NCBI RefSeq assembly: GCF_018129995.1
Contig: NZ_JAFCKS010000002.1
Span: forward strand, 1 to 64,000
From: Bradyrhizobium sp. SZCCT0153
Lineage (GTDB): Bacteria > Pseudomonadota > Alphaproteobacteria > Rhizobiales > Xanthobacteraceae
DNA: 64,000 nucleotides
Reading direction: 5' to 3'
The notes beneath the pieces are model-generated. The model was given only the letters and a program-made list of their open reading frames with translations, was not told where the DNA came from and searched no databases. A program made the translations under genes and the position numbers. Positions 1 through 11,489 of the stretch are shown piece by piece; position 1 is the first letter of the stretch, and every line of letters starts with the position of its first letter.

Positions 1-683
1 GCGGCGCTTTCAGGTTCGTCTCGTCTGTAAGTTTCCGGCTCCGTCGACAGATCTGGAAAAACTGCGGCGAAATGGCGGGCCGTGCGTACGGCAAAACCGT
101 GTGGTCCTGACCGTCGTTGCTACGGTCAAGCTCTTGCGGATGCGGCATTCGCGTCAACCGGCGCGGTGTCGGCGACTTTCGCTGGAGTGAGGGAGGCCAG
201 AACGAACTCGGCTCCCGGGAGAGCACGGCATAAGCCGTCCAACCACTGCGCAGGGAAGGCCGAGTGATTGGCTACACCTGCATGCTGCTGTGCGGTTCTT
301 TTGCGCTACATCTTCGCGCAGCGGACCGCGGGTGCCAGCCGGCACCCGGCCTTCCCTGCGCCCTCTTGGCTTGGAGAGGGTGGAGTGACGAAGCAAAGCT
401 CGGGCGAAATGCGCCGCGAGATTGCGAAGGCTGCCTGCAAGTCGAAATGTGCATCGGAGGACCGCGATGTCGCCCCTTGCTCCGTCATTGCGAGCGTAGC
501 GAAGCAATCCAGAATCCCTCAGCGGTGACAGTCTGGATTGTTTCGCTGCGCTCGCAATGACGACGTGGAGAGAACGTGCGCTGGCGCGCCTCGCGTGCCC
601 CGGACGCAGCGCCGCGCCCTTCAGCGGTGCGCTGCAGAGCCGGGACACGGCGCCGGTACTCTTAATGTCTACCATCACGACCA
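1..683. other. Non-coding, repeat-rich gap before the tetR gene
   Basis: No convincing gene is visible in the first 0.7 kb. The short frames that are open overlap on both strands and have no ribosome site or family signature. The stretch from about 205 to 480 (starting near CGGGAGAGCACGGCATAAGC) resembles, from memory, a reiterated intergenic sequence of Bradyrhizobium genomes. It runs directly into the palindromic element at 484-561. I cannot confirm its copy number from this window. Confidence 0.5.
484..561. repeat. Palindromic intergenic repeat (GTCATTGCGAGCG type)
   Basis: Two arms of about 28 bases, beginning CATTGCGAGCGTAGCGAAGC and ending in its near complement, match with two mismatches around a spacer of about 21 bases. 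A diverged relative with the same outer arms lies at 55801-55916. Elements of this type are scattered between genes in Bradyrhizobium and relatives. No function can be read from the sequence. Confidence 0.7.
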
Positions 684-692
684 GGTCTCTTG

Positions 693-712
693 ATTAGGAA
701 ACAATCATTCCC
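693..712. promoter_or_regulatory. Operator-like site 1, in front of the tetR gene
   Basis: ATTAGGAAACAATCATTCCC lies 12 bases before the tetR start codon. It matches the site at 1357-1376, in front of the MFS gene, at 16 of 20 positions and has the same imperfect dyad. Recurrence before both genes of the pair suggests the operator of this TetR protein, giving autoregulation. Confidence 0.6.
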
Positions 713-724
713 TATTATGCCGCA

Positions 725-1345
725 ATGCAGAAAGCCGCACGACCATCCCAGCCTGTCGCCCATTCACCCGGCCGTCCCCGGGAATTCGACATGGACACGG
801 CTCTGGACGGAGCGGTGCGGGTGTTTTGCGAGCGCGGCTATCATGCCACGTCGATCGGCGACTTGACCGCTGCGATGCGGCTGGCCACCGGCAGCGTCTA
901 CAAGGCGTTTCGCGATAAGCATGCGGTGTTTCTCGCCGCATTCGAGCGCTACGCCGCTCTGCGCGGGGAGCAGACCCGCGCCGCCGCGGCACGCGGCGAA
1001 AACGGTCGTGAGCGGCTGCGCAACGTCTTGCTGTCCTATGTCGAGCATTCCCAGGGTCTCGAGGGCCGGCGTGGCTGCATCGTGGTTGGCAGCGCGGTCG
1101 AGCTCTCAGCGGTCGATCCCGTGATCCGCGCGCGCGTTACCGCGCAACTCATGACCAACGAAAAGTTCATCGCCGGCCTCATTCGCGAGGGTCAGGCTGA
1201 CGGCTCGATTCCGGCCCATGTCGAGGCCGATGACACCGCGCGGCTGATGATCTGCATGACACAGGGCCTGCGCGTCGTCGGCAAGGCGCGCCTGCCGCTC
1301 GATGGCGAGCGGCTGGCCGGCGTCGCCATGAAACTACTCGCCTGA
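725..1345 (+). CDS. TetR/AcrR family transcriptional regulator
   Basis: The 206-residue product has a TetR-type helix-turn-helix near residues 20-65 (GYHATSIGDLTAAM followed by TGSVYKAFRDKHAVF) and a C-terminal ligand-binding helical domain. Proteins of this family repress exporters and release DNA on binding a small molecule. The ATG at 725 has no clear Shine-Dalgarno site. The next gene, on the same strand 49 bases on, is an MFS transporter, and near-identical 20-base sites stand before both genes. The likely role is therefore local control of that exporter. The ligand cannot be predicted. Confidence 0.9.
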   Translation: MQKAARPSQPVAHSPGRPREFDMDTALDGAVRVFCERGYHATSIGDLTAAMRLATGSVYKAFRDKHAVFLAAFERYAALRGEQTRAAAARGENGRERLRNVLLSYVEHSQGLEGRRGCIVVGSAVELSAVDPVIRARVTAQLMTNEKFIAGLIREGQADGSIPAHVEADDTARLMICMTQGLRVVGKARLPLDGERLAGVAMKLLA

Positions 1346-1356
1346 ATCCTTGTCAA

Positions 1357-1376
1357 ATTAGGGAACGTTCGTTCCC
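1357..1376. promoter_or_regulatory. Operator-like site 2, in front of the MFS gene
   Basis: The site ends in the dyad GGGAACG-TT-CGTTCCC (1361-1376), with perfect 7-base arms. It lies between the tetR stop and the MFS start and matches site 1 at 16 of 20 positions. The better symmetry here suggests tighter binding than at site 1. Assignment to the neighbouring TetR protein is inference. Confidence 0.65.
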
Positions 1377-1394
1377 GATATCTGGAGTCCGTAA

Positions 1395-2588
1395 ATGACG
1401 ATGAATGCCACCATCGAGACCGCGCCCGGGCCGGATGTGGTGTCGCAGCGCCTGACTTTCGTGCTTGCTGCGGCTTGTGGCATGATCGCCGCCAACATCT
1501 ATTATGCCCAGCCGCTGATCGCCCCGATCAGCGCCGCGCTCGGCCTGTCGCATGCAGCAGCCGGGCTGATCGTCACCATGACCCAGATCGGCTACGGCAC
1601 CGGGCTCCTCCTGATAGTGCCGCTCGGCGATCTCGTCGAGAACCGCATCCTGATCTGCTCCGTCATTACGCTCGGCGCCGCGGCGTTGCTCGCCGCCGCC
1701 TTCGCCACCCATGCGCTGCCGTTCCTGATCGCGGCGCTGTTCATCGGGCTCGGCTCGGTCGCGGTGCAGATCATCATTCCTTATGCGGCGCATCTGGCGC
1801 CGGAAGCCATCCGCGGCCGTGTCGTCGGCAACGTCTCGACCGGCCTGATGCTCGGCATCATGCTGGCGCGCCCGGTGTCGAGTTTCATCACCGCGGCCCT
1901 GTCGTGGCATGCGGTGTTCTTCTGCTCGGCGGCGCTGATGATCGTGCTCGCAGCCGTGCTCTGGATGACGTTGCCGGAGCGCAGGCCGGTCGCGCGCATG
2001 CATTATGGCACGCTGCTGTTGTCGATGCCGCATCTGGTGCGGGCCACGCCGCTGCTGCGGCGCCGCGCACTCTACCAGGCGAGCCTGTTCGGCGCTTTCA
2101 CCCTGTTCTGGACCGTGGCGCCACTCCAGCTCGCCAGCGCGTTCGGCTTCTCCCAGAGCGGCATAGCGCTGTTCGCCCTCGCCGGCGTCGCAGGCGTGTT
2201 CGCGGCGCCGATCGCGGGACGGCTCGCCGACCGCGGCCATAGCCGCGTGGCAACCCTGGTTGCGATGCTGCTCGCAGCCGCGGGCTTCCTCGTGACCTAT
2301 ATCGGGGCCGCCGGCTCGATGCTGAACCTCGCCTGCCTGGTCGTGGCTGCGATTGCCATCGATATCGGGGTCCAGGGCAACGTCGTGCTCGGCTTCCGCG
2401 CCATCTTCGCGCTCGGGCACGAACACCGCAGCCGCCTCAACGGCCTCTATATGGCGACGTTCTTCGCGGCCGGCGCCGCCGGCTCCGCGGTCGGCGCCTG
2501 GGCCTTCGCGGAAGGCGGCTGGACACTGGCATCGGCCATTGGCCTCGCCTTGCCCGTCGCGGGCCTGCTCTATGCGGCCAGCGAGTAG
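1395..2588 (+). CDS. MFS transporter, DHA1-type exporter
   Basis: The 397-residue, very hydrophobic protein has the length and alternating hydrophobic segments of a 12-helix major facilitator. The motif ANIYYAQPLIAPI near the first helix, and the loop GDLVENR between helices 2 and 3, resemble the YdhP/NepI-type exporter group. It would export a small compound by proton exchange at the inner membrane. It forms a unit with the upstream TetR gene and has the operator-like dyad 19 bases before its start. The substrate is unknown; such pairs often give drug or metabolite efflux. Confidence 0.88.
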   Translation: MTMNATIETAPGPDVVSQRLTFVLAAACGMIAANIYYAQPLIAPISAALGLSHAAAGLIVTMTQIGYGTGLLLIVPLGDLVENRILICSVITLGAAALLAAAFATHALPFLIAALFIGLGSVAVQIIIPYAAHLAPEAIRGRVVGNVSTGLMLGIMLARPVSSFITAALSWHAVFFCSAALMIVLAAVLWMTLPERRPVARMHYGTLLLSMPHLVRATPLLRRRALYQASLFGAFTLFWTVAPLQLASAFGFSQSGIALFALAGVAGVFAAPIAGRLADRGHSRVATLVAMLLAAAGFLVTYIGAAGSMLNLACLVVAAIAIDIGVQGNVVLGFRAIFALGHEHRSRLNGLYMATFFAAGAAGSAVGAWAFAEGGWTLASAIGLALPVAGLLYAASE

Positions 2589-2716
2589 CGGTAAAATTGT
2601 GCGATGCAGCCCGTTTGCCAAACGCTCAGGCATGCGTTTTCCACCTCGCGGTTTGGGCGCCACTGTAGTACTTTGGTCGCAAGCGGGCCTGGTTAACGGG
2701 CGGCAGGGGGAGGCTG

Positions 2717-3136
2717 ATGAAGCGTGCGGGGCTGTTTGGCGTGCCGCGGGTACGGCCATGGTCGTGGCAGGCGTTTCTGCTGGGATTCGTCGTTGTTGCA
2801 ATGTCGGCGGTGCTTCAGGGCATCTGCGTAGCGCTCGGCGCAAAACTCTATTTCGCGGCCTTCCTGCCCAGCCTGTTCGTGCTCGGACTTGTCGCGGGTG
2901 TGCCGGCTGCGGCATTCGCCGCGGTGCTGACCATTCCGCTGGTGTGGTGGGCGTTCATTCCGCCCTTCTTCGAGTTTACCCCGCTATCCAGCGCGAATGC
3001 GGATTCCATCAACCTGTTCTGCCTGCTCGCCGTGCTCCTGATCGGCCTTGCCGATCTCTGCCGCGAGACAATGGCGATCATCAGCCGCGGCGGGCTGAAG
3101 CGTACGGGCGAGAGCGCGGCAACGAATTCGCAATAA
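2717..3136 (+). CDS. Small membrane protein, possibly DUF4118-like
   Basis: The 139-residue protein has about four hydrophobic segments (around residues 17-37, 42-60, 60-80 and 95-115) and a charged tail. The pattern resembles the four-helix DUF4118 sensor module of KdpD-type kinases, but no kinase part follows, so it would stand alone. The ATG follows GGGGGAGGCTG, a good ribosome site. Neighbours give no functional hint. The DUF4118 relation is my reading of the hydrophobicity pattern and may be wrong. Confidence 0.6.
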   Translation: MKRAGLFGVPRVRPWSWQAFLLGFVVVAMSAVLQGICVALGAKLYFAAFLPSLFVLGLVAGVPAAAFAAVLTIPLVWWAFIPPFFEFTPLSSANADSINLFCLLAVLLIGLADLCRETMAIISRGGLKRTGESAATNSQ

Positions 3137-3274
3137 ATCGGCATCGCGCGGCCACGCGCGTTGCGCGCGCGCAACAGTCCGGCAACCATGCGCGCGCTTG
3201 CCGCGCGCCGCTAACTTTTCGAAAAAGATTTGGCCGCAATTTCTCCCGCGGGAATGACGAGGGAGTTTTCGGAC

Positions 3275-3484
3275 ATGAACGGCCAAATAACCGGTCACGC
3301 CATCTTGGAGAACGTGCGCCGCTATCGCGGTATCGCATCGCTCTATCGCCAGACCGCTGCGTTCCGCCCGGGCCAGAGCTGGTCGCTGCTGGAGCAGGCG
3401 AGGGATTGGGAAGCGCGGGCGCTGACGGAGCTCGAAATCTATTTCGCGAGCCGCGTGGACCAGGCCGCTGTGCTGGCGGCCTGA
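3275..3484 (+). CDS. Small conserved protein, paralogue of the 15972-16184 product
   Basis: The 69-residue protein is of unknown function. I chose the ATG at 3275 because GAGGGAG sits just before it; earlier in-frame ATGs at 3230 and 3254 lack a ribosome site. The core LENVRRYRGIASLYRQTAAF matches MENVRRYRALASLCRQQAAY in the product of 15972-16184, and similarity continues through a second helix ending in TELEIYF versus VELKAHF. Both look like short alpha-helical hairpins. The two genes flank the cbb region. Confidence 0.7.
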   Translation: MNGQITGHAILENVRRYRGIASLYRQTAAFRPGQSWSLLEQARDWEARALTELEIYFASRVDQAAVLAA

Positions 3485-3715
3485 TCGTTAACCGTCGCGG
3501 CAAGGAGATCGGCGACAAGCCGCGCGAACGAGCTGCGAGGGATGTCCGACGACGCGAACGAATCGCCGAAACAGATGATGCCGGGCGCGGCCTCCCACAT
3601 CGGCGTGAACTGGCTCCGGTCGGGACCAGAACCCGTGGCGACTACGGAGTTGCCCCGGCGCCTGCGTATGATAGCAAGTCGCCCGGGCCTGCTTCACGTC
3701 GGCCGGGGGCGAGCG

Positions 3716-3808
3716 ATGACCACCTTCAACCGCATCTTCACGACCGAGCGCTTGCTTCAGATCATCGTCATTCTCGCGGCGACGATTGCAATGAAGCTGA
3801 TGGGCTGA
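3716..3808 (+). CDS. Possible 30-residue membrane peptide
   Basis: From the ATG at 3716 a short frame encodes one hydrophobic helix (LLQIIVILAATIAMKLMG) after a polar start (MTTFNRIFTTER). GGGGGCGAGC precedes it as a weak ribosome site. The frame is open upstream to 3542, but that part has no coding character that I can see. It could be a real small membrane protein or chance. Confidence 0.3.
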   Translation: MTTFNRIFTTERLLQIIVILAATIAMKLMG

Positions 3809-3819
3809 ACGTCGGCGGG

Positions 3820-4797
3820 CTATCGCTCGCCGAACTCGGGTACATCGGGCAGATAATTCGAGCCCTCCGATCCCAGGAAATCGAACATCGCCTGCGCCGG
3901 CGGCAGCAGCACCTTGTCGCTGCGGCGAATCACGTACCATTGCCGAACGATCGGCAGGCCCGCGACGTTGAGCACGATCAGGCGGCCCTCGGCAAGCTCG
4001 TGCGCCACGGTGTGGGCCGAGATGAAGGCGATGCCGAGCCCCGCGATGACCGCCTGCTTGATGGTCTCGTTGCTGCTCATCTCCATGCCGATGACCGGCT
4101 CGAGGTCCGACTTCTGAAACATGCCTTCCATGAGCGTGCGCGTGCCCGACCCCGGCTCGCGGGTGAGGAAGGTCTCGTGCACGAGGTCGGTCAGGCTGAG
4201 GCCGGAATCCTTCGCCAGCCAGTGCCCCTTGCGCGCGACGATGATGTGCGGATTGCGCCCGAGTTGACGGACGTCGACGCTGACGTCGGCCGGTGGCCGA
4301 CCCATCACCGCGAAATCGAGGTCGTAGCCGTGCATGGCCTCGCGGATCTCCTCGCGATTGCCGATGGTGAGCTTGATCTCGATCTTCGGATGCCGCTTCG
4401 AGAACGCCGCGATCGCGTGCGGCACGAAATACTTCGCGGTCGAGACTGCGCCGAGCTGCACGGTGCCGCCGGTCCTTCCCGCAAGCAGGTCGAGCGCGCC
4501 CTGGCAGTCCATGATCGCAGCTTCGACGCGCCCGGCGAGCGCAAGAACCTCCTTGCCGGCCTCAGTCAGCAGCATGCCGTCGCCGGTCCGCTGTACCAGC
4601 GGCAGGCCGGCGAGGTCCTGAAGCTGACGGAGCTGCTGGGTGACGGCCGGCTGGGTCAGGCCGAGCTGGCTCGAGGCCGCCGTCACGCTGCCCTTGGCCG
4701 AAAGCGCTGCGAGCGAGCGAAGCTGCCGGATCGTCAGATGCCGGAGCTGGGCCGCTGCATGGCCATGACCATTATAAGAAATTTCTTTGGCGCCCAT
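3820..4797 (-). CDS. cbbR: CbbR, LysR-type regulator of the cbb operon
   Basis: The 325-residue LysR-family protein has an N-terminal winged helix (RQLRSLAALSAKGSVTAASS, then LGLTQPAVTQQLRQLQ) and a C-terminal two-lobe effector domain. CbbR activates Calvin-cycle genes in response to metabolites such as RuBP or NADPH. It is transcribed away from cbbF, with about 120 bases between the two starts, the standard cbbR layout. The start at 4797 gives a 15-20 residue extension before the usual RHLTIRQLR beginning; no better in-frame ATG exists. A palindrome overlaps these first codons, which suggests autoregulation. Confidence 0.93.
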   Translation of the reverse strand: MGAKEISYNGHGHAAAQLRHLTIRQLRSLAALSAKGSVTAASSQLGLTQPAVTQQLRQLQDLAGLPLVQRTGDGMLLTEAGKEVLALAGRVEAAIMDCQGALDLLAGRTGGTVQLGAVSTAKYFVPHAIAAFSKRHPKIEIKLTIGNREEIREAMHGYDLDFAVMGRPPADVSVDVRQLGRNPHIIVARKGHWLAKDSGLSLTDLVHETFLTREPGSGTRTLMEGMFQKSDLEPVIGMEMSSNETIKQAVIAGLGIAFISAHTVAHELAEGRLIVLNVAGLPIVRQWYVIRRSDKVLLPPAQAMFDFLGSEGSNYLPDVPEFGER

Positions 4798-4823
4798 TAT
4801 GAATAGAAATTTTCCTTATTAAG
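4773..4823. promoter_or_regulatory. Candidate CbbR binding region between cbbR and cbbF
   Basis: Two related AT-rich blocks stand out in GC-rich surroundings: ATAAGAAATTTCTT (4773-4787, containing the 12-base perfect palindrome AAGAAATTTCTT at 4776-4787) and ATAGAAATTTTCCTTATT (4803-4820). Their spacing is about three helical turns. LysR-type regulators bind such paired, T/A-anchored dyads. The match to a CbbR consensus is only approximate, so assignment rests on position. Confidence 0.55.
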
Positions 4824-4917
4824 TCGGCGCTGTCAATCTTCATTGTGTTGGGACCAACCGCACCGACCTCCGCCGGGGAGGGAACTGGATGCGGCGCCAG
4901 CAAAGGGATGGACGCAG

Positions 4918-5955
4918 ATGACCGGGCAACCCAGGCTGGACGATCACCTCCAACGGTACTCGGAGACCGCGCCCCACGCGCTGGCGGTGGCAGCTGCGGT
5001 CGACGCCATCGCGGCGGCGGCCATCGAGATCGCCGACCTTATCGGCACCGGAGATCTCGCGGACGCCTCGGGCCTGACGACGGGTCGCAACAGCGACGGC
5101 GACGTCCAGCGCGATCTCGACGTGCAGGCCGATGCGATCCTGCGCCGTTGCCTCGGCAGGCTGCCGATCGCAGCACTGGCGTCGGAGGAAATGCGTGAGC
5201 CGCAGATCGGCGACCGCGAAGCGAAAATCTGCGTCGCGATCGATCCGCTCGACGGTTCCTCCAACATCGATATCAACATGACCGTCGGCACGATCTTCTC
5301 GATCCTGCCGGCGCCCGATGATCTCGCGCTCGCCTTCCATCAGCGTGGCTCGGCGCAGCTCGCGGCAGGGTTCGTCACCTACGGTCCGCAGACCTCGCTG
5401 GTGCTGACTCTCGGCGACGGCGTCGACATCTTCACGCTCGATCGCAAGGCCGGCTGCTTCCGCCTCGCACGCAGCGGCGTGCAGATTGCCGAGGCCTGCG
5501 CGGAGTTCGCGATCAACGCGTCGAACCGCCGGCACTGGGAGCCGCCGGTGCGCGCCTTCGTCGACGAGTGCCTCGCGGGCGTCGAAGGGCCTGCAAACCA
5601 CGATTTCAACATGCGCTGGGTCGGCTCGCTAGTCGCCGAGGCCTATCGCATCCTCACCCGCGGCGGGATCTTCCTCTATCCCTCGGACGCGCGCCCCGGC
5701 TATGGCGACGGCCGCCTGCGGCTTACTTACGAGGCGCATCCGATGGCGATGATCATCGAGCAGGCCGGCGGCTCCGCAACGACGGGGCGCGAGCGAATCC
5801 TCGACCTCGCAGCGCAAAACCTGCACCAGCGCGTGCCCCTGATCATGGGATCGAGCAAGGAGGTGCGGCGGCTCGAAGAGCTGCATTGCGACCCGCTGCT
5901 GGTGGCCAGCGGCTCATCGCCGCTGTTCGCGCGGCGCGGATTCTTCCGCATCTGA
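4918..5955 (+). CDS. cbbF: CbbF, class I fructose-1,6-bisphosphatase
   Basis: The 345-residue enzyme removes the C1 phosphate of fructose-1,6-bisphosphate, and in autotrophs often also acts on sedoheptulose-1,7-bisphosphate, in the regeneration half of the Calvin cycle. The metal and substrate motif [20 protein letters not shown] is intact, as is the family stretch [20 protein letters not shown]. The ATG at 4918 was preferred because the family alignment begins near LDDHLQRY; the frame is open to 4843. It is the first gene of the operon and ends 12 bases before cbbP. Confidence 0.95.
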   Translation: MTGQPRLDDHLQRYSETAPHALAVAAAVDAIAAAAIEIADLIGTGDLADASGLTTGRNSDGDVQRDLDVQADAILRRCLGRLPIAALASEEMREPQIGDREAKICVAIDPLDGSSNIDINMTVGTIFSILPAPDDLALAFHQRGSAQLAAGFVTYGPQTSLVLTLGDGVDIFTLDRKAGCFRLARSGVQIAEACAEFAINASNRRHWEPPVRAFVDECLAGVEGPANHDFNMRWVGSLVAEAYRILTRGGIFLYPSDARPGYGDGRLRLTYEAHPMAMIIEQAGGSATTGRERILDLAAQNLHQRVPLIMGSSKEVRRLEELHCDPLLVASGSSPLFARRGFFRI

Positions 5956-5967
5956 GCGAGGCGACGC

Positions 5968-6843
5968 ATGTCCAGGAAGTATCCCATCATTTCGATCACC
6001 GGCTCCTCGGGCGCCGGAACCACGTCGGTCAAGAAGACCTTCGAACAGATATTTTTCCGCGAGAAGGTCAACGCCGCCTACATCGAAGGCGACGCGTTCC
6101 ACCGCTATGACCGCACCGAGATGCGCACGCAGATGGCCAGGGAAGCCGAGCGCGGCAACAGGCATTTCAGCCATTTCAGTCCCGAGACCAATCTGTTCGA
6201 GGAGCTGGAGCGGGCGTTCCGCGACTATGGCGAAACCGGCACCGCGACGACCCGGCACTACGTCCACGACGCCGAGGAATCCGCGCTGCACGGCGCGGCG
6301 CCAGGCACCTTCACCGAATGGGAACGGTTGCCGGAGAACTCGGACCTTCTGTTCTACGAGGGGCTGCACGGCGCCGTCGTCACCGACAAGGTGAACGTCG
6401 CGCGCTATGCCGACCTCAAGATCGGCGTGGTGCCCGTCATCAATCTCGAATGGATCCAGAAGCTGCATCGCGACCGCAGCGCGCGGGGCTATTCGACCGA
6501 GGCCGTCACCGACACCGTCCTGCGGCGGATGCCGGATTACATCCACTACATCTGCCCTCAATTCTCCGAGACCGACATCAACTTCCAGCGGGTCCCGACG
6601 GTGGACACCTCCAATCCGTTCATCGCGCGCTGGATTCCGACGCCGGACGAATCGATGGTCGTGATCCGCTTCAAGAATCCGCGCGGCATCGACTTCCCCT
6701 ATCTGCTCTCGATGCTGCCGCAAAGCTGGATGTCCCGCGCGAACTCGATCGTGTGTCCGGGCGCGAAGCTCGATCTTGCGATGCAGCTGATCCTGACGCC
6801 GCTGATCATGCAGCTGATCGAGCGCAAGCGAAACCTGAAGTGA
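5968..6843 (+). CDS. cbbP: CbbP, phosphoribulokinase
   Basis: The 291-residue kinase makes ribulose-1,5-bisphosphate from ribulose-5-phosphate and ATP, the step that supplies the RuBisCO acceptor. The P-loop GSSGAGTT is at residues 12-19, followed by the family segments [10 protein letters not shown] and [15 protein letters not shown]. The length fits the octameric proteobacterial class of about 290 residues, which lacks the light-regulated cysteines of plant enzymes. It ends 16 bases before cbbT. Confidence 0.96.
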   Translation: MSRKYPIISITGSSGAGTTSVKKTFEQIFFREKVNAAYIEGDAFHRYDRTEMRTQMAREAERGNRHFSHFSPETNLFEELERAFRDYGETGTATTRHYVHDAEESALHGAAPGTFTEWERLPENSDLLFYEGLHGAVVTDKVNVARYADLKIGVVPVINLEWIQKLHRDRSARGYSTEAVTDTVLRRMPDYIHYICPQFSETDINFQRVPTVDTSNPFIARWIPTPDESMVVIRFKNPRGIDFPYLLSMLPQSWMSRANSIVCPGAKLDLAMQLILTPLIMQLIERKRNLK

Positions 6844-6859
6844 ACAAGGGAAGAATCCG

Positions 6860-8878
6860 ATGAACATCTCGGTTCACGCCGACGCCGACCTCACGGCGGT
6901 CGCGCATAGCGATCTCGCCAACGCCGTCCGCTTCCTCGCGGTCGACGCCATCGAGACCTCGCAGTCCGGTCATCCCGGCCTGCCCATGGGCATGGCCGAC
7001 GTCGCGACGGTGCTGTTCTCGCGCTTCCTGAAATTCGACTCGGCGCATCCCAATTGGCCCGACCGCGATCGCTTCGTGCTGTCGGCGGGGCACGGCTCGA
7101 TGCTGCTTTACGCGCTGCTGCATCTGACCGGCGGCGACGTCAGCCTCGGCGACATCAAGGCGTTCCGGCAATGGGGATCGAAGACGCCGGGCCACCCCGA
7201 ATACGGCCACACGCCGGGCGTCGAGACCACGACCGGTCCGCTGGGGCAGGGCATCGCGACGGCGGTCGGCATGGCGATGGCCGAGCGGATGGGCAATGCG
7301 CGTCATGGCGACGGTCTCGTCGATCATTTCACCTACGTGATCGCCGGCGACGGCTGCCTGATGGAGGGCATCAGCCAGGAGGCGATCTCGCTTGCCGGTC
7401 ATCTTCAACTCGGCCGTCTGATCGTGCTGTTCGACGACAATGGCATCTCGATCGACGGGCCGACCTCGCTGGCAACCTCCGACGACCAGCTCGCGCGTTT
7501 CGCCGCTTCCGGCTGGTCGGTGCGCAGCATCGACGGACACGATCCCGAAGCCATCGCAAAGGCGATCGCAGAGGAGCGCGAGACCGCAAAGCCGTCGCTG
7601 ATCGCCTGCCGCACCATCATCGGCTATGGCGCGCCGGACCGGCAAGGCACCGAGAAGGCGCACGGCGCCCCGCTTGGTACCGAGCAGACGGCAGCCGCGC
7701 GCCGGACGCTCGGCTGGGACTATCAGCCCTTCGTGGTTCCTGTCCCGATCATGAAGGCGTGGCGGATGATCGGACAACGCGGGCAAGTCGAGCGCCTCGC
7801 CTGGCTCGACCGCTACGAATGCGCGACGCCCGAGCAGCGCGACCTGTTCGTCGAAGGCAAGGCCGTTGCCCTGCCGGCTGCCTATGCGCTGGCCGCGGCG
7901 AAATTGCGCGAACGCTTTGCGTCCGAGCGTCCGAAGCTCGCGACGCGGCAAGCTTCGCAACAGGTGCTCGACGGCATCGCCGGGACCATTTCTGGCCTCG
8001 TTGGCGGGTCGGCCGATCTGACGCATTCGAACCTGACCCATGCCAAGACGCAGACTCCTGTGAGTCGCGACGCGTTCGCCGGCAATTACATCCATTACGG
8101 CATCCGCGAGCACGGCATGGCGGCCGCGATGAACGGCCTGGCACTCCATGGCGGCTTCATTCCCTATGGCGGCACGTTCCTCGCGTTCTCCGACTACAGT
8201 CGGCCGGCGATCCGTCTCGCGGCCTTGATGAGGCTGCGCGTCATCCATGTGATGACGCACGATTCCATCGGCCTCGGCGAGGATGGTCCGACGCACCAGC
8301 CGGTCGAGCATCTGGCGGCGCTGCGGGTGATCCCGAACCTCCTGGTGTTCCGCCCCGCCGACGCGGTGGAGACGCTGGAAGCTTGGGACTGCGCGCTCAA
8401 TTCCGAAGACCGCCCCTCCGTGCTGTGCTTCTCGCGTCAGGCGTTGCCGACCTTCCGCAGCGATGCGCGCGGCAAAAACCGTGTCTCCCGCGGCGCCTAT
8501 CTCGTCGTCTCGCCGGACGGCGGCCGCGACGTGACGCTGATCGCAACCGGCTCGGAGGTGTCGATCGCGATGGAAGCCGCCCGCCTGCTCGCGACCGAGC
8601 ACATCCGCGCTGCCGTGGTGTCCGCGCCTTGCTTCGCCCTGTTCGAGGAACAGCCAGACGAATACCGCGCCACCGTGCTCGGCACCGCGCCGCGCGTCGG
8701 TGTCGAGGCGGCCGTACAGGGCGATTGGTCGCGCTGGATCGGCGCTGACGGTGAGTTCGTCGGCATGCGCGGCTTCGGCGCTTCGGCGCCGGCACCCGTG
8801 CTGTACCGCGAATTCGGCATCACACCGCAAAGCATCGCAGAAGCCGCCCGCCGGGCAATCGCCCGCAAGCGACAATAA
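6860..8878 (+). CDS. cbbT: CbbT, transketolase
   Basis: The 672-residue thiamine-diphosphate enzyme moves two-carbon units between sugar phosphates in the Calvin and pentose-phosphate pathways. Visible landmarks are [14 protein letters not shown], the ThDP motif starting GDGCLMEG and ending about 28 residues on in DDN, and the pyrimidine-domain segment [18 protein letters not shown]. Length is normal for the family (about 660-670). A dispersed second copy for central metabolism would be expected elsewhere in the genome. It ends 12 bases before cbbA. Confidence 0.95.
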   Translation: MNISVHADADLTAVAHSDLANAVRFLAVDAIETSQSGHPGLPMGMADVATVLFSRFLKFDSAHPNWPDRDRFVLSAGHGSMLLYALLHLTGGDVSLGDIKAFRQWGSKTPGHPEYGHTPGVETTTGPLGQGIATAVGMAMAERMGNARHGDGLVDHFTYVIAGDGCLMEGISQEAISLAGHLQLGRLIVLFDDNGISIDGPTSLATSDDQLARFAASGWSVRSIDGHDPEAIAKAIAEERETAKPSLIACRTIIGYGAPDRQGTEKAHGAPLGTEQTAAARRTLGWDYQPFVVPVPIMKAWRMIGQRGQVERLAWLDRYECATPEQRDLFVEGKAVALPAAYALAAAKLRERFASERPKLATRQASQQVLDGIAGTISGLVGGSADLTHSNLTHAKTQTPVSRDAFAGNYIHYGIREHGMAAAMNGLALHGGFIPYGGTFLAFSDYSRPAIRLAALMRLRVIHVMTHDSIGLGEDGPTHQPVEHLAALRVIPNLLVFRPADAVETLEAWDCALNSEDRPSVLCFSRQALPTFRSDARGKNRVSRGAYLVVSPDGGRDVTLIATGSEVSIAMEAARLLATEHIRAAVVSAPCFALFEEQPDEYRATVLGTAPRVGVEAAVQGDWSRWIGADGEFVGMRGFGASAPAPVLYREFGITPQSIAEAARRAIARKRQ

Positions 8879-8890
8879 GGAGAACCACTC

Positions 8891-9976
8891 GTGGCACGTA
8901 TCACCCTCAGGCAACTGCTCGACCACGCAGCCGGCCATGGCTACGCGGTGCCGGCGTTCAACATCAACAACATGGAGCAGGGCATCGCGATCATGCAGGC
9001 GGCGGCCGAGGTCGATGCGCCCGTGATCATCCAGGCCTCGCGCGGCGCGCGCAGCTATGCCGGCGATCTCATGCTCTCGCACATGATCGATGCGCTGGAG
9101 CGGACCTATCCGGACATTCCGCTCTGCATGCATCAGGACCACGGCAACGACGAGGCGACCTGCGCCTCCGCCATCGCCCACGGCTTCACGTCCGTCATGA
9201 TGGACGGCTCGCTCAAGGCCGATGCCAAGACGGCAGCCGATTACGACTACAATGTCGCGATCACCCGCCGCGTCGTCGATCTCGCTCATTGGGTCGGCGC
9301 TTCCGTCGAAGGCGAGCTTGGCGTACTCGGCTCGCTCGAACACGGCGGCGGGGAGCAGGAGGACGGACATGGCGTCGAAGGCACGGTCAGCCACGACCAG
9401 CTTTTGACTGATCCCGACCAGGCGGTCGACTTCGTCCGTGCCACCAAGGTCGATGCGCTCGCCATCGCCATGGGTACCTCGCACGGCGCCTACAAGTTCA
9501 GCCGCAAGCCGGATGGCAACATCCTGGCGATGCGGGTGGTCGAGGAGATCCACCGCCGGCTGCCGAACACGCATCTGGTGATGCACGGCTCCTCGTCGGT
9601 GCCGCAGCCTCTCCAGGACATGTTCAACCAGTATGGCGGCGAGATGCCTCAGACCTGGGGCGTGCCGGTCGAAGAGATCGTTCGCGGCATCAAGAGTGGT
9701 GTGCGCAAGGTCAATATCGACACCGATTGCCGCCTCGCAATGACGGCGGTATTCCGCAAGGTCGCCGCGCAAAGTCGCAGTGAGTTCGACCCGCGCAAGT
9801 TCCTCAAGCCCGCGATGGATGCGATGCGCGAGCTCTGCCGCGAGCGTTTCGAGCAGTTCGGCACCGCCGGCCATGCCAGCGAGATCAAGGTCGTCCCGAT
9901 GAGCGAGATGGCGCGGCGGTACCGCGCCGGCGAGCTCGATCCGCGCGTCGATGCCCGTGAGCCCGTCGCAGCCTGA
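8891..9976 (+). CDS. cbbA: CbbA, class II fructose-bisphosphate aldolase (Calvin subtype)
   Basis: The 361-residue zinc enzyme condenses triose phosphates to fructose-1,6-bisphosphate and can also make sedoheptulose-1,7-bisphosphate. The metal-site stretch CMHQDHGND and the later [15 protein letters not shown] are present. Translation starts at a GTG (8891), preceded by AAGGAGAACC. The AFNINNMEQ beginning and the length fit the Calvin-cycle subtype of class II aldolases. The next gene, cbbL, starts 41 bases on. Confidence 0.95.
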   Translation: MARITLRQLLDHAAGHGYAVPAFNINNMEQGIAIMQAAAEVDAPVIIQASRGARSYAGDLMLSHMIDALERTYPDIPLCMHQDHGNDEATCASAIAHGFTSVMMDGSLKADAKTAADYDYNVAITRRVVDLAHWVGASVEGELGVLGSLEHGGGEQEDGHGVEGTVSHDQLLTDPDQAVDFVRATKVDALAIAMGTSHGAYKFSRKPDGNILAMRVVEEIHRRLPNTHLVMHGSSSVPQPLQDMFNQYGGEMPQTWGVPVEEIVRGIKSGVRKVNIDTDCRLAMTAVFRKVAAQSRSEFDPRKFLKPAMDAMRELCRERFEQFGTAGHASEIKVVPMSEMARRYRAGELDPRVDAREPVAA

Positions 9977-9993
9977 GCAGATTCAGAGATTAG

Positions 9994-11478
<1,485 letters not shown>

Positions 11479-11489
11479 GGAGATTTGAC

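Noticed and set aside
1353..2915. Antisense frame of 520 residues over the MFS gene
   Set aside because: Arg/His-rich shadow frame; the plus-strand MFS protein has clear membrane segments and motifs.
6806..9874. Antisense open frame of over 1000 residues across cbbT and cbbA
   Set aside because: It mirrors two certain genes in high-GC DNA, has low-complexity Arg/His/Asp composition and no domain.
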